Part shown: positions 7,254-14,616 of the stretch, piece by piece
Layout of the letters: each line of letters starts with the position of its first letter
Position numbering within the stretch: position 1 is the first letter of the stretch
Assembly: GCA_023424215.1 (NCBI GenBank)
Contig: JAFAEC010000210.1
Location: 1 to 34,000, forward strand
DNA length: 34,000 nt
DNA from: Pseudomonadota bacterium
GTDB lineage: Bacteria; Pseudomonadota; Alphaproteobacteria; Caulobacterales; Caulobacteraceae
Direction: 5' to 3'
The notes under the pieces: generated by a model
The model's input: only the letters and a program-made list of their open reading frames with translations
Database searches by the model: none
Told to the model about the DNA's origin: nothing
Translations under genes and position numbers: made by a program

Positions 7254-7733
7254 TTAGCGGGCGGCCTGGAACTTCTCGACCGAGGCGGTGACGCGCTCGT
7301 TGATCGGCTTGAAGCTGTCCTTCACCGAGGCGGTGAAGACGTCGGTCATGCGGGTGACTTCCGCCAGGTAGGTCTCGGCGGCCGACTTGGCCCACGAGGT
7401 CTGCAGCTCGACCAGCTCCTGCACCGAGCGGGCGGCGGCCAGCGACTGGGCGGCGGCGACGCCGTCTTCCCAGCTCTTCTTGCCGTAGGCGAGGGTCTGG
7501 GCCGAGATCGCCTCGGCGCCCTTCTGGGCGGCGGTGGCGGAAGCGACCAGCGCCTCGAGGTTCTTCTTGCCCTCGGCGTTCAGCTCGGCGAGGCCGGCGA
7601 CGGACTTGTCGACGCCTTCACGGAACGCCTGGGCGCCCGCGGCCTGCATCTTCTCGGCCTGGGCCTGGACCTTGTCGGCGGCGGCCTTGGCGGTGTCGGC
7701 GGTCTTCTTCACGGTTTCGGCGCTGTCGGCCAT
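7254..7733 (-). CDS. Phasin family protein
   Basis: A 159-residue, Ala/Lys/Glu-rich amphipathic helical protein of the type that coats polyhydroxyalkanoate granules. The N-terminus (MADSAETVKKTADTAKAAAD) is repetitive and highly charged. The core phasin region follows (about 30-140), with KSWEDGVAAAQSLAAARSVQELVELQ and the WAKSAAETYLAEVTRM pattern common to phasin_2 proteins. The ATG at 7733 has AGGAGAG upstream. A longer frame starting further upstream would read through the promoter and is not supported. A good sigma70 promoter and a TTGTGC/GCGCAA inverted repeat lie upstream. Granule synthesis genes are not nearby. Confidence 0.88.
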   Translation of the reverse strand: MADSAETVKKTADTAKAAADKVQAQAEKMQAAGAQAFREGVDKSVAGLAELNAEGKKNLEALVASATAAQKGAEAISAQTLAYGKKSWEDGVAAAQSLAAARSVQELVELQTSWAKSAAETYLAEVTRMTDVFTASVKDSFKPINERVTASVEKFQAAR

Positions 7734-7808
7734 GGAAGTCTCTCCTGAACCTGTCGCGGCTTGGCCGCTTGTGATCGTTCCGCAGCAGGGTTCCGCTGCG
7801 GCAGCCTG

Positions 7809-7856
7809 CATATGGTGCACGCGCGAACAAAGGTCAAGGATTATTGTGCAGCGCAA
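7809..7856 (-). promoter_or_regulatory. Phasin promoter with PhaR-like operator
   Basis: On the minus strand TTGACC (7837-7832), 17 bases, then CATATG (7814-7809). Just upstream of the -35 box is the imperfect inverted repeat TTGTGCAGCGCAA (7844-7856), similar in style to the GC/TGC-rich boxes bound by PhaR, the repressor that senses polyhydroxyalkanoate granules. A second dyad, CGCAGC/GCTGCG, lies in the leader at 7781-7800. PhaR control is inference. Confidence 0.5.
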
Positions 7857-8005
7857 CATCCAGCAACGCGCGCGACAGGCGAGCAGGCTTCACAAATCCG
7901 TTGACGCCCTGTTTACCCTCATGAAACCCCCGCGGCGCATGTTAGCCTTTCGATCAGCGTCGCGCCGGGGGGTCGCCGTCGCGCCACAGTAACGAGGCTC
8001 GTGCT

Positions 8006-9382
8006 TTGCCGATGACTGCACTGATCCGCCGCGGATTCCTGACCCTGCTCCTGATCGCGTCGCTGGCGCTGGTGCCGAGCACGCCGCCGCTGGTCGCGCA
8101 GTCCTCGGACAACCTGCGCTATGCGGCCATCGTGGTCGATGCCGAGAGCGGCGAGGTGCTGTTCGCCCGGCACGCCGACAGCCGCCGCTATCCGGCCTCC
8201 ATCACCAAGGTGATGACCCTCTACATGACCTTCGAGGCGCTCGCCGAAGGGCGGGTCAAGCCGGACGACGTCATCACCGTCTCCCCGCACGCCGCCAGCC
8301 AGCCGCCTTCCAAGCTGGGCCTCGCCGCGGGCCAGACGATCACCCTCGACAACGCCATGAAAGCGACCGCCGTGCGCAGCGCCAACGACATGGCCGTGGC
8401 CATCGCCGAACACGTCGGCGGCTCCGAAGCGCGCTTCACCGCCCAGATGACGCTGAAGGCCCGCGAACTCGGCATGACCCAGACCCGCTACGTCAACGCC
8501 AACGGCCTGCCCGACGCGCGCCAGCTGACCTCGGCGCGCGACCTCGCCATCCTCGCCCGCGCGGTGATGCGCGATTATCCCCAGTATTACCGCTACTTCG
8601 GCCTGCACGACTGGGTCTACCAGGGTCGCGAATACCGCAACACCAACGGCCTGCTGCGCACCGGTCTGGGCTACGACGGCATGAAGACGGGCTACACCAA
8701 CGCCTCGGGCTACAACCTCGCCGCCTCGGCCGTGCGCGACGGCAAGCGGCTGATCACCATCGTGCTCGGCGGCCGCACCACGGCCAGCCGCAACGCCCAC
8801 GTCGCCGAACTGATGAACACCGGCTTCGAGGTCGAGCGCGCCCGCGCCAACGGCCAGTTGATCCGCGTCGCCCAGACCTGGTTCGAGGAGCGCGGCTTCG
8901 GCATCGGTTCGGACAACGCGGGGCCGGTCCAGTACGCCTCGCTGGAGCGCGAGGAGGAGGCCGGCGAGACGGCCGTGACCTACGCCTCCCTGCCCTCGCC
9001 GCCGGCCCCGGCGCCGGCCTCGACCGAGGCCCGCACGGTGGCGGCCCTGCTGCGGGCGGACGCCTCCGCCTCGGACGTCACGGCCGCCCTGAACGGCGCC
9101 GCGAGCACGACCGGCCGCGCGGCGCGGCCCGCTCCGCAGCGCTCCGACGACGGCTGGATGGTGCAGGTCGGCGCCTTCCGCGAGGAGTCCGTGGCGCGCG
9201 AGTGGCTGACCGAGGTCAATCGCCGCTTCCGCAGCCAGTTCGCCAACGCCGAACGGACGGTGCAGAACGCCTCGGGCTGGTATCGCTCCCGCTTCACCGG
9301 CATGACCGAGGCCGCCGCCCAGGCCGCCTGCGCCACCCTCGCCGAGCGCCGCGTCACCTGCATGGTCGTGCGGCCGGAGTAG
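8006..9382 (+). CDS. D-alanyl-D-alanine carboxypeptidase with C-terminal SPOR domain
   Basis: Penicillin-binding protein of the S11 class that trims the terminal D-Ala from peptidoglycan stem peptides in the periplasm. A signal peptide (about 1-31) ends near LVAQS. The three catalytic motifs are present and well spaced: SITK (65-68), SAN (125-127) and KTG (227-229). After the transpeptidase fold comes a Pro/Ala linker (about 320-375) and a SPOR domain at the C-terminus (DDGWMVQVGAFREESVAREW onward), which binds denuded glycan at division septa. S11 enzymes carrying a SPOR domain are common in alphaproteobacteria. The TTG at 8006 has GAGG eight bases upstream. An ATG two codons later (8012) is the alternative start. 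Confidence 0.93.
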   Translation: MPMTALIRRGFLTLLLIASLALVPSTPPLVAQSSDNLRYAAIVVDAESGEVLFARHADSRRYPASITKVMTLYMTFEALAEGRVKPDDVITVSPHAASQPPSKLGLAAGQTITLDNAMKATAVRSANDMAVAIAEHVGGSEARFTAQMTLKARELGMTQTRYVNANGLPDARQLTSARDLAILARAVMRDYPQYYRYFGLHDWVYQGREYRNTNGLLRTGLGYDGMKTGYTNASGYNLAASAVRDGKRLITIVLGGRTTASRNAHVAELMNTGFEVERARANGQLIRVAQTWFEERGFGIGSDNAGPVQYASLEREEEAGETAVTYASLPSPPAPAPASTEARTVAALLRADASASDVTAALNGAASTTGRAARPAPQRSDDGWMVQVGAFREESVAREWLTEVNRRFRSQFANAERTVQNASGWYRSRFTGMTEAAAQAACATLAERRVTCMVVRPE

Positions 9383-9447
9383 GCCTCGCTGAGGCCACGG
9401 CGCTCGGCCGGTGCTGCCGGCCCGCGAGCGCCTCCCCGCCTGTTCAC

Positions 9448-9732
9448 CTATGCCGGGGGAGGCTCTCTGAGCAGCCACGGCGCTCCCGACTCCCTCACGT
9501 GCGAGCCCGGGAACAGGCAGGCGATCTCCTGTTCGACGGCGGTCAACGCCAGCGACAGGCTCTGGAAGCTGGTCGCTCCGTGGATGCAAAGGCTCCCGGA
9601 AGCGGCTCCATCCCAGCGGGCGACGCACTCCCATCTGGAGCGGCCGGCGTTGAGGACAGGCTTGCCGACAACGAGATGCACCCGTCGTTCGGGCGACCCG
9701 GATCCCTCGGAGATCGTCAGTTCGAAGTTCAT
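9448..9732 (-). CDS. Small conserved-type protein, possibly DUF6968-like
   Basis: A 94-residue protein starting MNFELTISEGSGSPERRVHL. There is a strand-rich first half with WECVARWDG and a C-terminal part with FQSLSLALTAVEQEIACLFPGS, a pattern that reminds me of the DUF6968 family. That assignment is weak and no function is known. It lacks a signal peptide and membrane helix. A longer frame runs upstream to 9999 but its Arg/Pro-rich content looks non-coding and it would cover the rpsF promoter, so I take the ATG at 9732. Its 3' end overlaps an inverted repeat GCCTCCCC/GGGGAGGC (about 9429-9463), which may serve as a weak transcription end for both convergent genes. Confidence 0.6.
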   Translation of the reverse strand: MNFELTISEGSGSPERRVHLVVGKPVLNAGRSRWECVARWDGAASGSLCIHGATSFQSLSLALTAVEQEIACLFPGSHVRESGAPWLLREPPPA

Positions 9733-9844
9733 GGCCTGGCATGACCAAGCCCGGACATCCGGCCGTTCGTCAATGATCTGCTCCCCGGGGTTGCGAGCGG
9801 GATCGATCCGTAGCGCCCGACGGACCGCCTCCCTCGCCCCCGCC

Positions 9845-9873
9845 TTGCTCCCTCTCCCCTTTTCCCCTATACG
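9845..9873 (+). promoter_or_regulatory. Sigma70-type promoter of the rpsF operon
   Basis: TTGCTC (9845-9850), 17 bases of pyrimidine-rich sequence, then TATACG (9868-9873). Transcription would begin near 9880 and leave a leader of about 135 bases before rpsF. It lies on the plus strand opposite only the doubtful upstream extension of the 9448-9732 gene. Confidence 0.65.
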
Positions 9874-9920
9874 CCCCCGCTTTCCAGGGCTTCGGTCCCG
9901 GCGCGGAACGCCAAAGGGTT

Positions 9921-9980
9921 CGGACAACCGGTCCGGCCGCCGCTTCGGGAACCATCGTGGAACGGACTTCACCCGGTCCG
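9921..9980 (+). promoter_or_regulatory. Two tandem hairpins with identical arms in the rpsF leader
   Basis: CGGAC/GTCCG occurs twice: 9921-9925 with 9931-9935, and 9963-9967 with 9976-9980. The arms are the same, so the RNA can pair in alternative ways. The second loop contains CACCCG. In many bacteria the S6:S18 complex binds a CCG-bearing hairpin in the rpsF leader to repress its own operon. This region is the natural place for that element, but I cannot confirm the exact consensus. Confidence 0.45.
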
Positions 9981-10013
9981 CCCGCGCCGACGCCCACAAG
10001 GGAGAATTGCCGC

Positions 10014-10397
10014 ATGGCTCTTTACGAGCACACGGTCATGACGCGCCAGGATATCTCGGCGCAGCAGGCCGAAGCGCTGAACGACACCATCAAGGCTCTG
10101 ATCGAGGAAAACGGCGGCGCCGTCGCCAAGATCGAGTACTGGGGTCTGCGCAACCTGACCTACCGGGTCAAGAAGAACCGCAAGGCGCACTATTCGCTGC
10201 TCGCCGTCGACGCCCCTCCGGCCGCCATGGCCGAGGTCGAGCGTCAGCTGTCGATCAACGAGGACGTGCTGCGCTGGCTGACCGTCCGGGTCGAGGAACT
10301 CGACCTCGAACTGTCGCCGCTGCTCGCCCGTCGCGAGCGTGAACGTGAGCGCGAGCGTGAGCGCGGTCCGCGCGAAGACGCCGCCGAAGCCGCCTGA
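10014..10397 (+). CDS. rpsF: Small ribosomal subunit protein bS6
   Basis: Component of the 30S platform that binds together with S18. The 127-residue protein has the ferredoxin-like S6 core (MALYEHTVMTRQDISAQQ, then YWGLRNLTYRVKKNRKAHY, about 1-100). The core is followed by a low-complexity tail with six Arg-Glu pairs (about 107-118) and EDAAEAA at the end. The ATG at 10014 has AGGGAG at a good distance. An in-frame ATG at 9957 would add 19 unlikely residues. It is the first gene of the rpsF-rpsR-rplI operon, with its own promoter and structured leader. In some bacteria the S6 C-terminus is extended with glutamates by RimK; no such enzyme is seen here. Confidence 0.97.
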   Translation: MALYEHTVMTRQDISAQQAEALNDTIKALIEENGGAVAKIEYWGLRNLTYRVKKNRKAHYSLLAVDAPPAAMAEVERQLSINEDVLRWLTVRVEELDLELSPLLARRERERERERERGPREDAAEAA

Positions 10398-10408
10398 GGA
10401 ACCGGATC

Positions 10409-10684
10409 ATGACCGACACCAACGCCCCCGTCCCGGGCGCGCCGGCCGGCTCCGGCCCGGCCCGCCGTCCCTTCTTCCGCCGCCGCAAGGTGTGCCCGTT
10501 CTCCGGCCCGAACGCGCCGAAGATCGACTACAAGGACGTCAAGCTCCTGCAGCGCTACATCTCCGAGCGCGGCAAGATCGTCCCGTCGCGCATCACGGCC
10601 GTCTCCCAGAAGAAGCAGCGCGAACTGGCCAAGGCCATCAAGCGCGCCCGCTATCTGGCCCTCCTGCCCTACGTGGTGAAGTAA
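10409..10684 (+). CDS. rpsR: Small ribosomal subunit protein bS18
   Basis: Partner of S6 in the 30S platform. The 91-residue protein has a disordered Ala/Pro-rich N-terminus and the conserved S18 core: RRKVCPFSG, IDYKDVKLLQRYISERGKIV, PSRITAVSQKKQRELAKAIKRAR and LALLPYVVK split across about residues 24-91. The single Cys in KVCPF is typical, with no full zinc site. It lies 11 bases after rpsF and 1 base before rplI, so translation is coupled. Confidence 0.98.
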   Translation: MTDTNAPVPGAPAGSGPARRPFFRRRKVCPFSGPNAPKIDYKDVKLLQRYISERGKIVPSRITAVSQKKQRELAKAIKRARYLALLPYVVK

Positions 10685-10685
10685 G

Positions 10686-11270
10686 ATGAAGGTCGTTCTG
10701 CTGGAACGCGTCGAGAACCTCGGCGCCATCGGCGACGTCGTCACTGTCAAGGACGGCTTCGCCCGCAACTTCCTTCTGCCGCGCGACAAGGCCCGCCGGG
10801 CCACCGCCGCCAACCTGAAGGCCTTCGAAGTCGAACGCGCCGCCATCGAGCAGCGCAACGAGAAGAACAAGGCCGAAGCGCAGAAGATCGCCGACAAGAT
10901 CGACGGCCAGACCTACGTCATGATCCGCCAGGCGGGCGAGACCGGTCAGCTGTACGGTTCGGTCGCCGGTCGCGACGTCGCCGAGGCCATCCAGGCCGAA
11001 GGCGGCAAGGTCGAGCGCTCGCAGGTCGTGCTCAACTTCCCAATCAAGACGCTGGGCGTCCACGAGGTGCTGGTTCGCCTGCACGCCGAGGTCACGGCCA
11101 CCGTCAAGATCAACGTCGCCCGTTCGGCCGACGAGGCCGAGCGCCAGGCGCGCGGCGAGGACGTCATCCGCTCGCAGTTCGACGACGAGCGCCTGGCCGC
11201 CGAGCAGGCCGCCCAGGACATGATCGCCGGCGGCGCCGGTCAGCAGGAGAACCTGGGTCAGGAAGCCTGA
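10686..11270 (+). CDS. rplI: Large ribosomal subunit protein bL9
   Basis: Binds 23S rRNA at the base of the L1 stalk. The 194-residue protein has the conserved N-terminal domain MKVVLLERVENLGAIGDVVT, then the VKDGFARNFLLPRDKA signature, a long central helix (about 40-75, rich in Lys/Glu/Arg) and the C-terminal domain, with GQLYGSVAGRDVAEAI. An extra C-terminal tail of about 40 residues, acidic and Gln/Gly-rich, is longer than in E. coli and is common in alphaproteobacteria. A rho-independent terminator follows at 11297-11327 and closes the ribosomal operon before dnaB. Confidence 0.98.
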   Translation: MKVVLLERVENLGAIGDVVTVKDGFARNFLLPRDKARRATAANLKAFEVERAAIEQRNEKNKAEAQKIADKIDGQTYVMIRQAGETGQLYGSVAGRDVAEAIQAEGGKVERSQVVLNFPIKTLGVHEVLVRLHAEVTATVKINVARSADEAERQARGEDVIRSQFDDERLAAEQAAQDMIAGGAGQQENLGQEA

Positions 11271-11296
11271 TCCCGGCGACATCGCTGAAGTCCGCG

Positions 11297-11327
11297 AAGG
11301 GCGCGTCCGCATCGGGCGCGCCCTTTT
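11297..11327 (+). terminator. Terminator of the rpsF-rpsR-rplI operon
   Basis: Nine-base stem AAGGGCGCG (11297-11305) / CGCGCCCTT (11317-11325) with further weak pairing in the loop, then a T run continuing to 11327. It is placed about 27 bases after the rplI stop. Confidence 0.85.
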
Positions 11328-11403
11328 CGTTGCTCCGTCGCGGCGGCCGGCCGACGTTGCCTTCGACGCGCCGTGGCCTTAACTCGGCCCCCGGAGACCC
11401 CGC

Positions 11404-11778
11404 ATGACCCGGCCTGCCCTCTTCGCTGCTGTCGTCCTGTGCCTCGCCCTCACCGCCACCGCGGCGCGGGCGATGACGGTGCGCGAGTTCCTCGCGGTCG
11501 CGGATCGCCTGCCCCAGAACGCCTCCGCCGTGCTGCGGCCGGAGGGGCGGCGGCTGGTCAACGAGGTCAGCGAGGCGGTCCACCGCATCCGGGCGGAGCA
11601 GGCCGAGGCGCTTCGCGACGGCCGCCGACCGGCGCACTGCATTCCGGCGCGCGGCACCGGCATCACGCCCCGCGGCCTCCTCGCCCGTTTCCGGGCCCTG
11701 CCGGCCGAGCGTCGCGACCTGAGCGTCACCGAGGCCCTGCGCCAGTGGATGGCCGAGCGGCATCCGTGCGGCGCCTGA
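11404..11778 (+). CDS. Secreted small protein, Rap1a/Tai-like C-terminus
   Basis: A 124-residue protein with a clear signal peptide (MTRPALFAAVVLCLALTATA, cleavage near ARA-MT). The mature part has MTVREFLAVADRLPQN, then a helical stretch, and ends with HCIPARGTGITPRGLLARF and ERHPCGA. The two cysteines and the spacing resemble the Rap1a/Tai family, periplasmic proteins that include immunity proteins against type VI effectors, but many members are housekeeping proteins of unknown role. No type VI genes are nearby, so an immunity role is not supported. It lies between the ribosomal operon terminator and dnaB. Confidence 0.65.
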   Translation: MTRPALFAAVVLCLALTATAARAMTVREFLAVADRLPQNASAVLRPEGRRLVNEVSEAVHRIRAEQAEALRDGRRPAHCIPARGTGITPRGLLARFRALPAERRDLSVTEALRQWMAERHPCGA

Positions 11779-11887
11779 GCCTGCCCTGATCCGCCTGCGG
11801 AATTCCGGACTGCCCACAACGAGCCCGCGTCTGTCCCCGGCCAAGCGTACGTCCGCGCCTGTCGCACCGGTCGGGCATGGGTAAGAG

Positions 11888-13387
11888 ATGGATCCGATGA
11901 ACGCGCTCGCCCCCCTGCCCTTCCCGTCGTCGGCCGATCCGTCGTCGATCCCGTCGCTGCCGCACAACCTCGAGGCCGAGCAGGCCCTGCTCGGGGCCCT
12001 GATGTTCGACAACGCCGTGTTCGAGCGGCTCAGCGACCGGCTGCGCGGCAGCCACTTCTACGAGCCCTTCCACCAGCGGCTCTACGACGCCATCGAGGAT
12101 CACATCCGCCAGGGGATGCTGGCGGAACCGACCATCCTCATGGAGCGGTTCAAGCAGGACCCCGCCTTCCAGGAGTTCGGCGGACTGCGCTATCTCGCCG
12201 ACCTCGTCGACCGCGCGCCGCCGGCGGCCAACGCGCCCGACTACGCCCGCGTGGTCTACGATCTGGCCCTGCGCCGCGACCTGATCCGCATCGGCGGCGA
12301 GATCATCAAGGAGGCCCCGGCCCCCGAGACGCCGGCCATCGACCAGATCGAACAGGCCGAGCAGCAACTCTACACCCTGGCCGAGACGGGCAAGCCCTCG
12401 TCCGGCTTCGTCAGCTTCTCCCACGCCCTGTCGGGCGCCGTGCAGATGGCCGCCGAGGCCTACCAGCGCGACGGCAAGCTGGCGGGCCTTGCCACCCACC
12501 TCGACGACCTCGACCAGAAGCTGGGCGGCCTGCACCCGTCCGACCTGCTGATCCTCGCCGGCCGTCCGTCGATGGGCAAGACGGCGCTGGCCACCAACAT
12601 CGCCTTCAACGTGGCCCGCAACTACCGCTGGGAGCCGACCCCGGAGGGCCGCAAGACCGTCAACGGCGGCGTCGTCGCCTTCTACTCGCTGGAAATGTCG
12701 GCCGAGCAGCTGGCCATGCGTATCCTCGCCGACGCCTCGGGCGTGTCCTCCGACAAGCTGCGCAAGGGCGAGATCGACGCCGCCGACTTCGGCCGCATCC
12801 GCGACGCCGCCGTCGAGATCGGCGAGAGCCCGCTCTACATCGACGCCACCGGCGGCCTGTCGATCTCCAAGCTGGCCGCCCGCGCCCGCCGCCTCAAGCG
12901 GATGGAGCACGGCCTCGACCTGATCATCGTCGACTACCTGCAGCTGGTCACCACCGGCGAGGGAAACAGCCAGAAGAACCGGGTGCAGGAGGTCTCCGAG
13001 ATCACCGGCGGCCTCAAGGCCCTGGCCAAGGAACTGTCGGTGCCGATCATCGCCCTGTCGCAGCTGTCGCGCCAGGTCGAGCAGCGCGAAGACAAGCGGC
13101 CCCAGCTGTCGGACCTGCGCGAGTCAGGCTCGATCGAGCAGGACGCCGACTGCGTCATGTTCGTCTACCGCGAGAGCTACTACCTCGGCCGCGCCGAGCC
13201 GCGCGAGGGCACCGAGGAGCACCTCAAGTGGCAGGAGGACATGGACCGCCTGCGCAACCAGGCCGAGGTGGTCATCGGCAAGCAGCGCCACGGCCCGATC
13301 GGCATCGTCAAGCTGAGCTTCGACGCTGACACCACCAAGTTCGGCAACCTCGCCCAAGGCCAGCGCTACGACAGCTACGGAGACTGA
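11888..13387 (+). CDS. dnaB: Replicative DNA helicase DnaB
   Basis: Hexameric 5'-3' helicase of the replication fork. The 499-residue protein has the N-terminal DnaB domain (about 25-130, beginning LPHNLEAEQALLGALMFDN), a linker helix and the RecA-like C-terminal domain with Walker A GRPSMGKT (225-232). The Walker B region LIIVDYLQL and the segment SLEMSAEQLAMRILADASG are also visible. No intein interrupts it. Two starts are possible: ATG at 11888 and ATG at 11897. The second sits better with the AAGAG just upstream. The rplI-dnaB neighbourhood is widely conserved, although alr, which often follows dnaB, is replaced here by a convergent lipoprotein gene. Confidence 0.97.
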   Translation: MDPMNALAPLPFPSSADPSSIPSLPHNLEAEQALLGALMFDNAVFERLSDRLRGSHFYEPFHQRLYDAIEDHIRQGMLAEPTILMERFKQDPAFQEFGGLRYLADLVDRAPPAANAPDYARVVYDLALRRDLIRIGGEIIKEAPAPETPAIDQIEQAEQQLYTLAETGKPSSGFVSFSHALSGAVQMAAEAYQRDGKLAGLATHLDDLDQKLGGLHPSDLLILAGRPSMGKTALATNIAFNVARNYRWEPTPEGRKTVNGGVVAFYSLEMSAEQLAMRILADASGVSSDKLRKGEIDAADFGRIRDAAVEIGESPLYIDATGGLSISKLAARARRLKRMEHGLDLIIVDYLQLVTTGEGNSQKNRVQEVSEITGGLKALAKELSVPIIALSQLSRQVEQREDKRPQLSDLRESGSIEQDADCVMFVYRESYYLGRAEPREGTEEHLKWQEDMDRLRNQAEVVIGKQRHGPIGIVKLSFDADTTKFGNLAQGQRYDSYGD

Positions 13388-13390
13388 CGT

Positions 13391-13738
13391 CTACCAGTAG
13401 CGGGGATAGTCCCCGTAGCGGCGGACGCGCTCGTAGCCGTAGCGGCCGTCGGCGTTGTAGCCGCCGAAGCCGTAGCCGCAGGGATCCTCCTCCGCCGACA
13501 GCTGGCGGCCGATCAGGGCGCCGGCGGCGGCTCCGATGGCGGCGCCGGCCGCGCGGTCGTCATCGCCGGCTACGGCGGCGCCCACGGCGCCGCCCAGCAG
13601 CGCGCCGGCGGCCATCGCCCGGTTGCGGTTCTCGGCGTAGTCGCGCTCGCACGCCGAGGCGTAGCCGTCGGTGGTGGCGCAGCCGGCCAGCACGGCCGTG
13701 GCCGTCGCCGCCGCGGCGAGAGTCAGGAAGCGTGTCAT
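13391..13738 (-). CDS. Glycine-zipper lipoprotein
   Basis: A 115-residue envelope protein. The signal peptide ends in a lipobox VLAGC, so the mature protein would be acylated at Cys19. The middle carries a glycine-zipper hairpin (about 40-80: AAGALLGGAVGAAVAG, then GAAIGAAAGALIG), which forms tightly packed helices in the membrane as in SlyB or Pcp-type outer-membrane lipoproteins. The tail is rich in Tyr, Gly and Arg. GGAGAG lies before the ATG. The gene converges on dnaB with a 3-base gap. Its biochemical role is unknown. Confidence 0.85.
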   Translation of the reverse strand: MTRFLTLAAAATATAVLAGCATTDGYASACERDYAENRNRAMAAGALLGGAVGAAVAGDDDRAAGAAIGAAAGALIGRQLSAEEDPCGYGFGGYNADGRYGYERVRRYGDYPRYW

Positions 13739-13800
13739 CGGTCTCTCCTCCTCCCCCGCTGTCCGAACACGGTTCGCGAGGAGGGGTTCCGGGGCCCGGC

Positions 13801-14616
13801 TCAGCCCTTGACGCTGCCGGCCAGCATGCCGCGGATGTAGTAGCGCTGCAGGGCGAGGAAGAGGATCAGCACCGGGGCCACGGTGATCACCGCCCCGGCC
13901 ATCATCATCTCGATGTCCTGCACATGCTCGCGCGACAGCGCCGCCAGCGCCACCGGCAGGGTGTAGTTAGACTGGTCGGTGAGGATGATCAGAGGCCACA
14001 GGAAGTCGTTCCAGCTTCCGAGGAAGACGAACAGCGCCAGCGTCACCACGATGGGCTTCAGGCTGGGCAGGACGATGCGGCGGAAGATCTGTCCCTCCGA
14101 GGCGCCGTCCACACGCGCCGCCTCCAGCATCTCGTCGGGGATGGACAGGGCGTACTGGCGCACCAGGAACAGGCCGAAGATCGAGGCCAGCCAAGGGACC
14201 AGCGCCCCGGCGTATGTGTTCACCAGTCCCATGCCCTTCAGCATCAGGAACAGCGGCAGGGTGCCGATCTGGGCCGGCACCACCAGCGCCGCCACCAGCA
14301 GCTGGAACAGCCGCTCCCGGCCCCGGAAGCGCAGCTTGGCGAAGGCGTAGCCGGCCGGCACGGTGAACAGCAGCGCGAGAACCGTGGCCAGGGTCGCGAG
14401 CACCACGCTGTTCCACAGGTAGCGCCCCATGCCCTGGGTCACGAACAGCTCGCGATAGTGCTCCAGCGTCCAGTTCGACGGCAGCAGCGGCGGCGGGAAG
14501 TTGGCCGCCTCGCCGGTGGACATGAAGCTGACCGACACCATCCAGGCCAGCGGGAACAGCACGATCAGCGCGATGACCGCGACGGCGAGATTCAGCAGGA
14601 AGGCGCGCGGCTTCAT
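13801..14616 (-). CDS. Carbohydrate ABC transporter permease (MalG/CUT1 type)
   Basis: Inner-membrane permease of a sugar importer. The 271-residue protein has six predicted membrane helices, the first at about 8-28 (LAVAVIALIVLFPLAWMVSV). The EAA loop that contacts the ATPase is EAARVDGASEGQIFRRIVLP. The pattern SFMSTGEAANFPP, then NWTLEHYRELF, after the first helix is typical of MalG-like proteins of the CUT1 family, which usually import di- and oligosaccharides. The start at 14616 overlaps the stop of the other permease as ATGA. It is the last gene of the minus-strand sugar operon. No gene for a nucleotide-binding ATPase follows. Confidence 0.94.
   Translation of the reverse strand: MKPRAFLLNLAVAVIALIVLFPLAWMVSVSFMSTGEAANFPPPLLPSNWTLEHYRELFVTQGMGRYLWNSVVLATLATVLALLFTVPAGYAFAKLRFRGRERLFQLLVAALVVPAQIGTLPLFLMLKGMGLVNTYAGALVPWLASIFGLFLVRQYALSIPDEMLEAARVDGASEGQIFRRIVLPSLKPIVVTLALFVFLGSWNDFLWPLIILTDQSNYTLPVALAALSREHVQDIEMMMAGAVITVAPVLILFLALQRYYIRGMLAGSVKG

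Noticed and set aside
11404..11778. Type VI immunity protein (Tai-like)
   Set aside because: The cysteine pattern is only similar, and no effector or type VI gene is nearby; kept as a secreted protein of unknown role.
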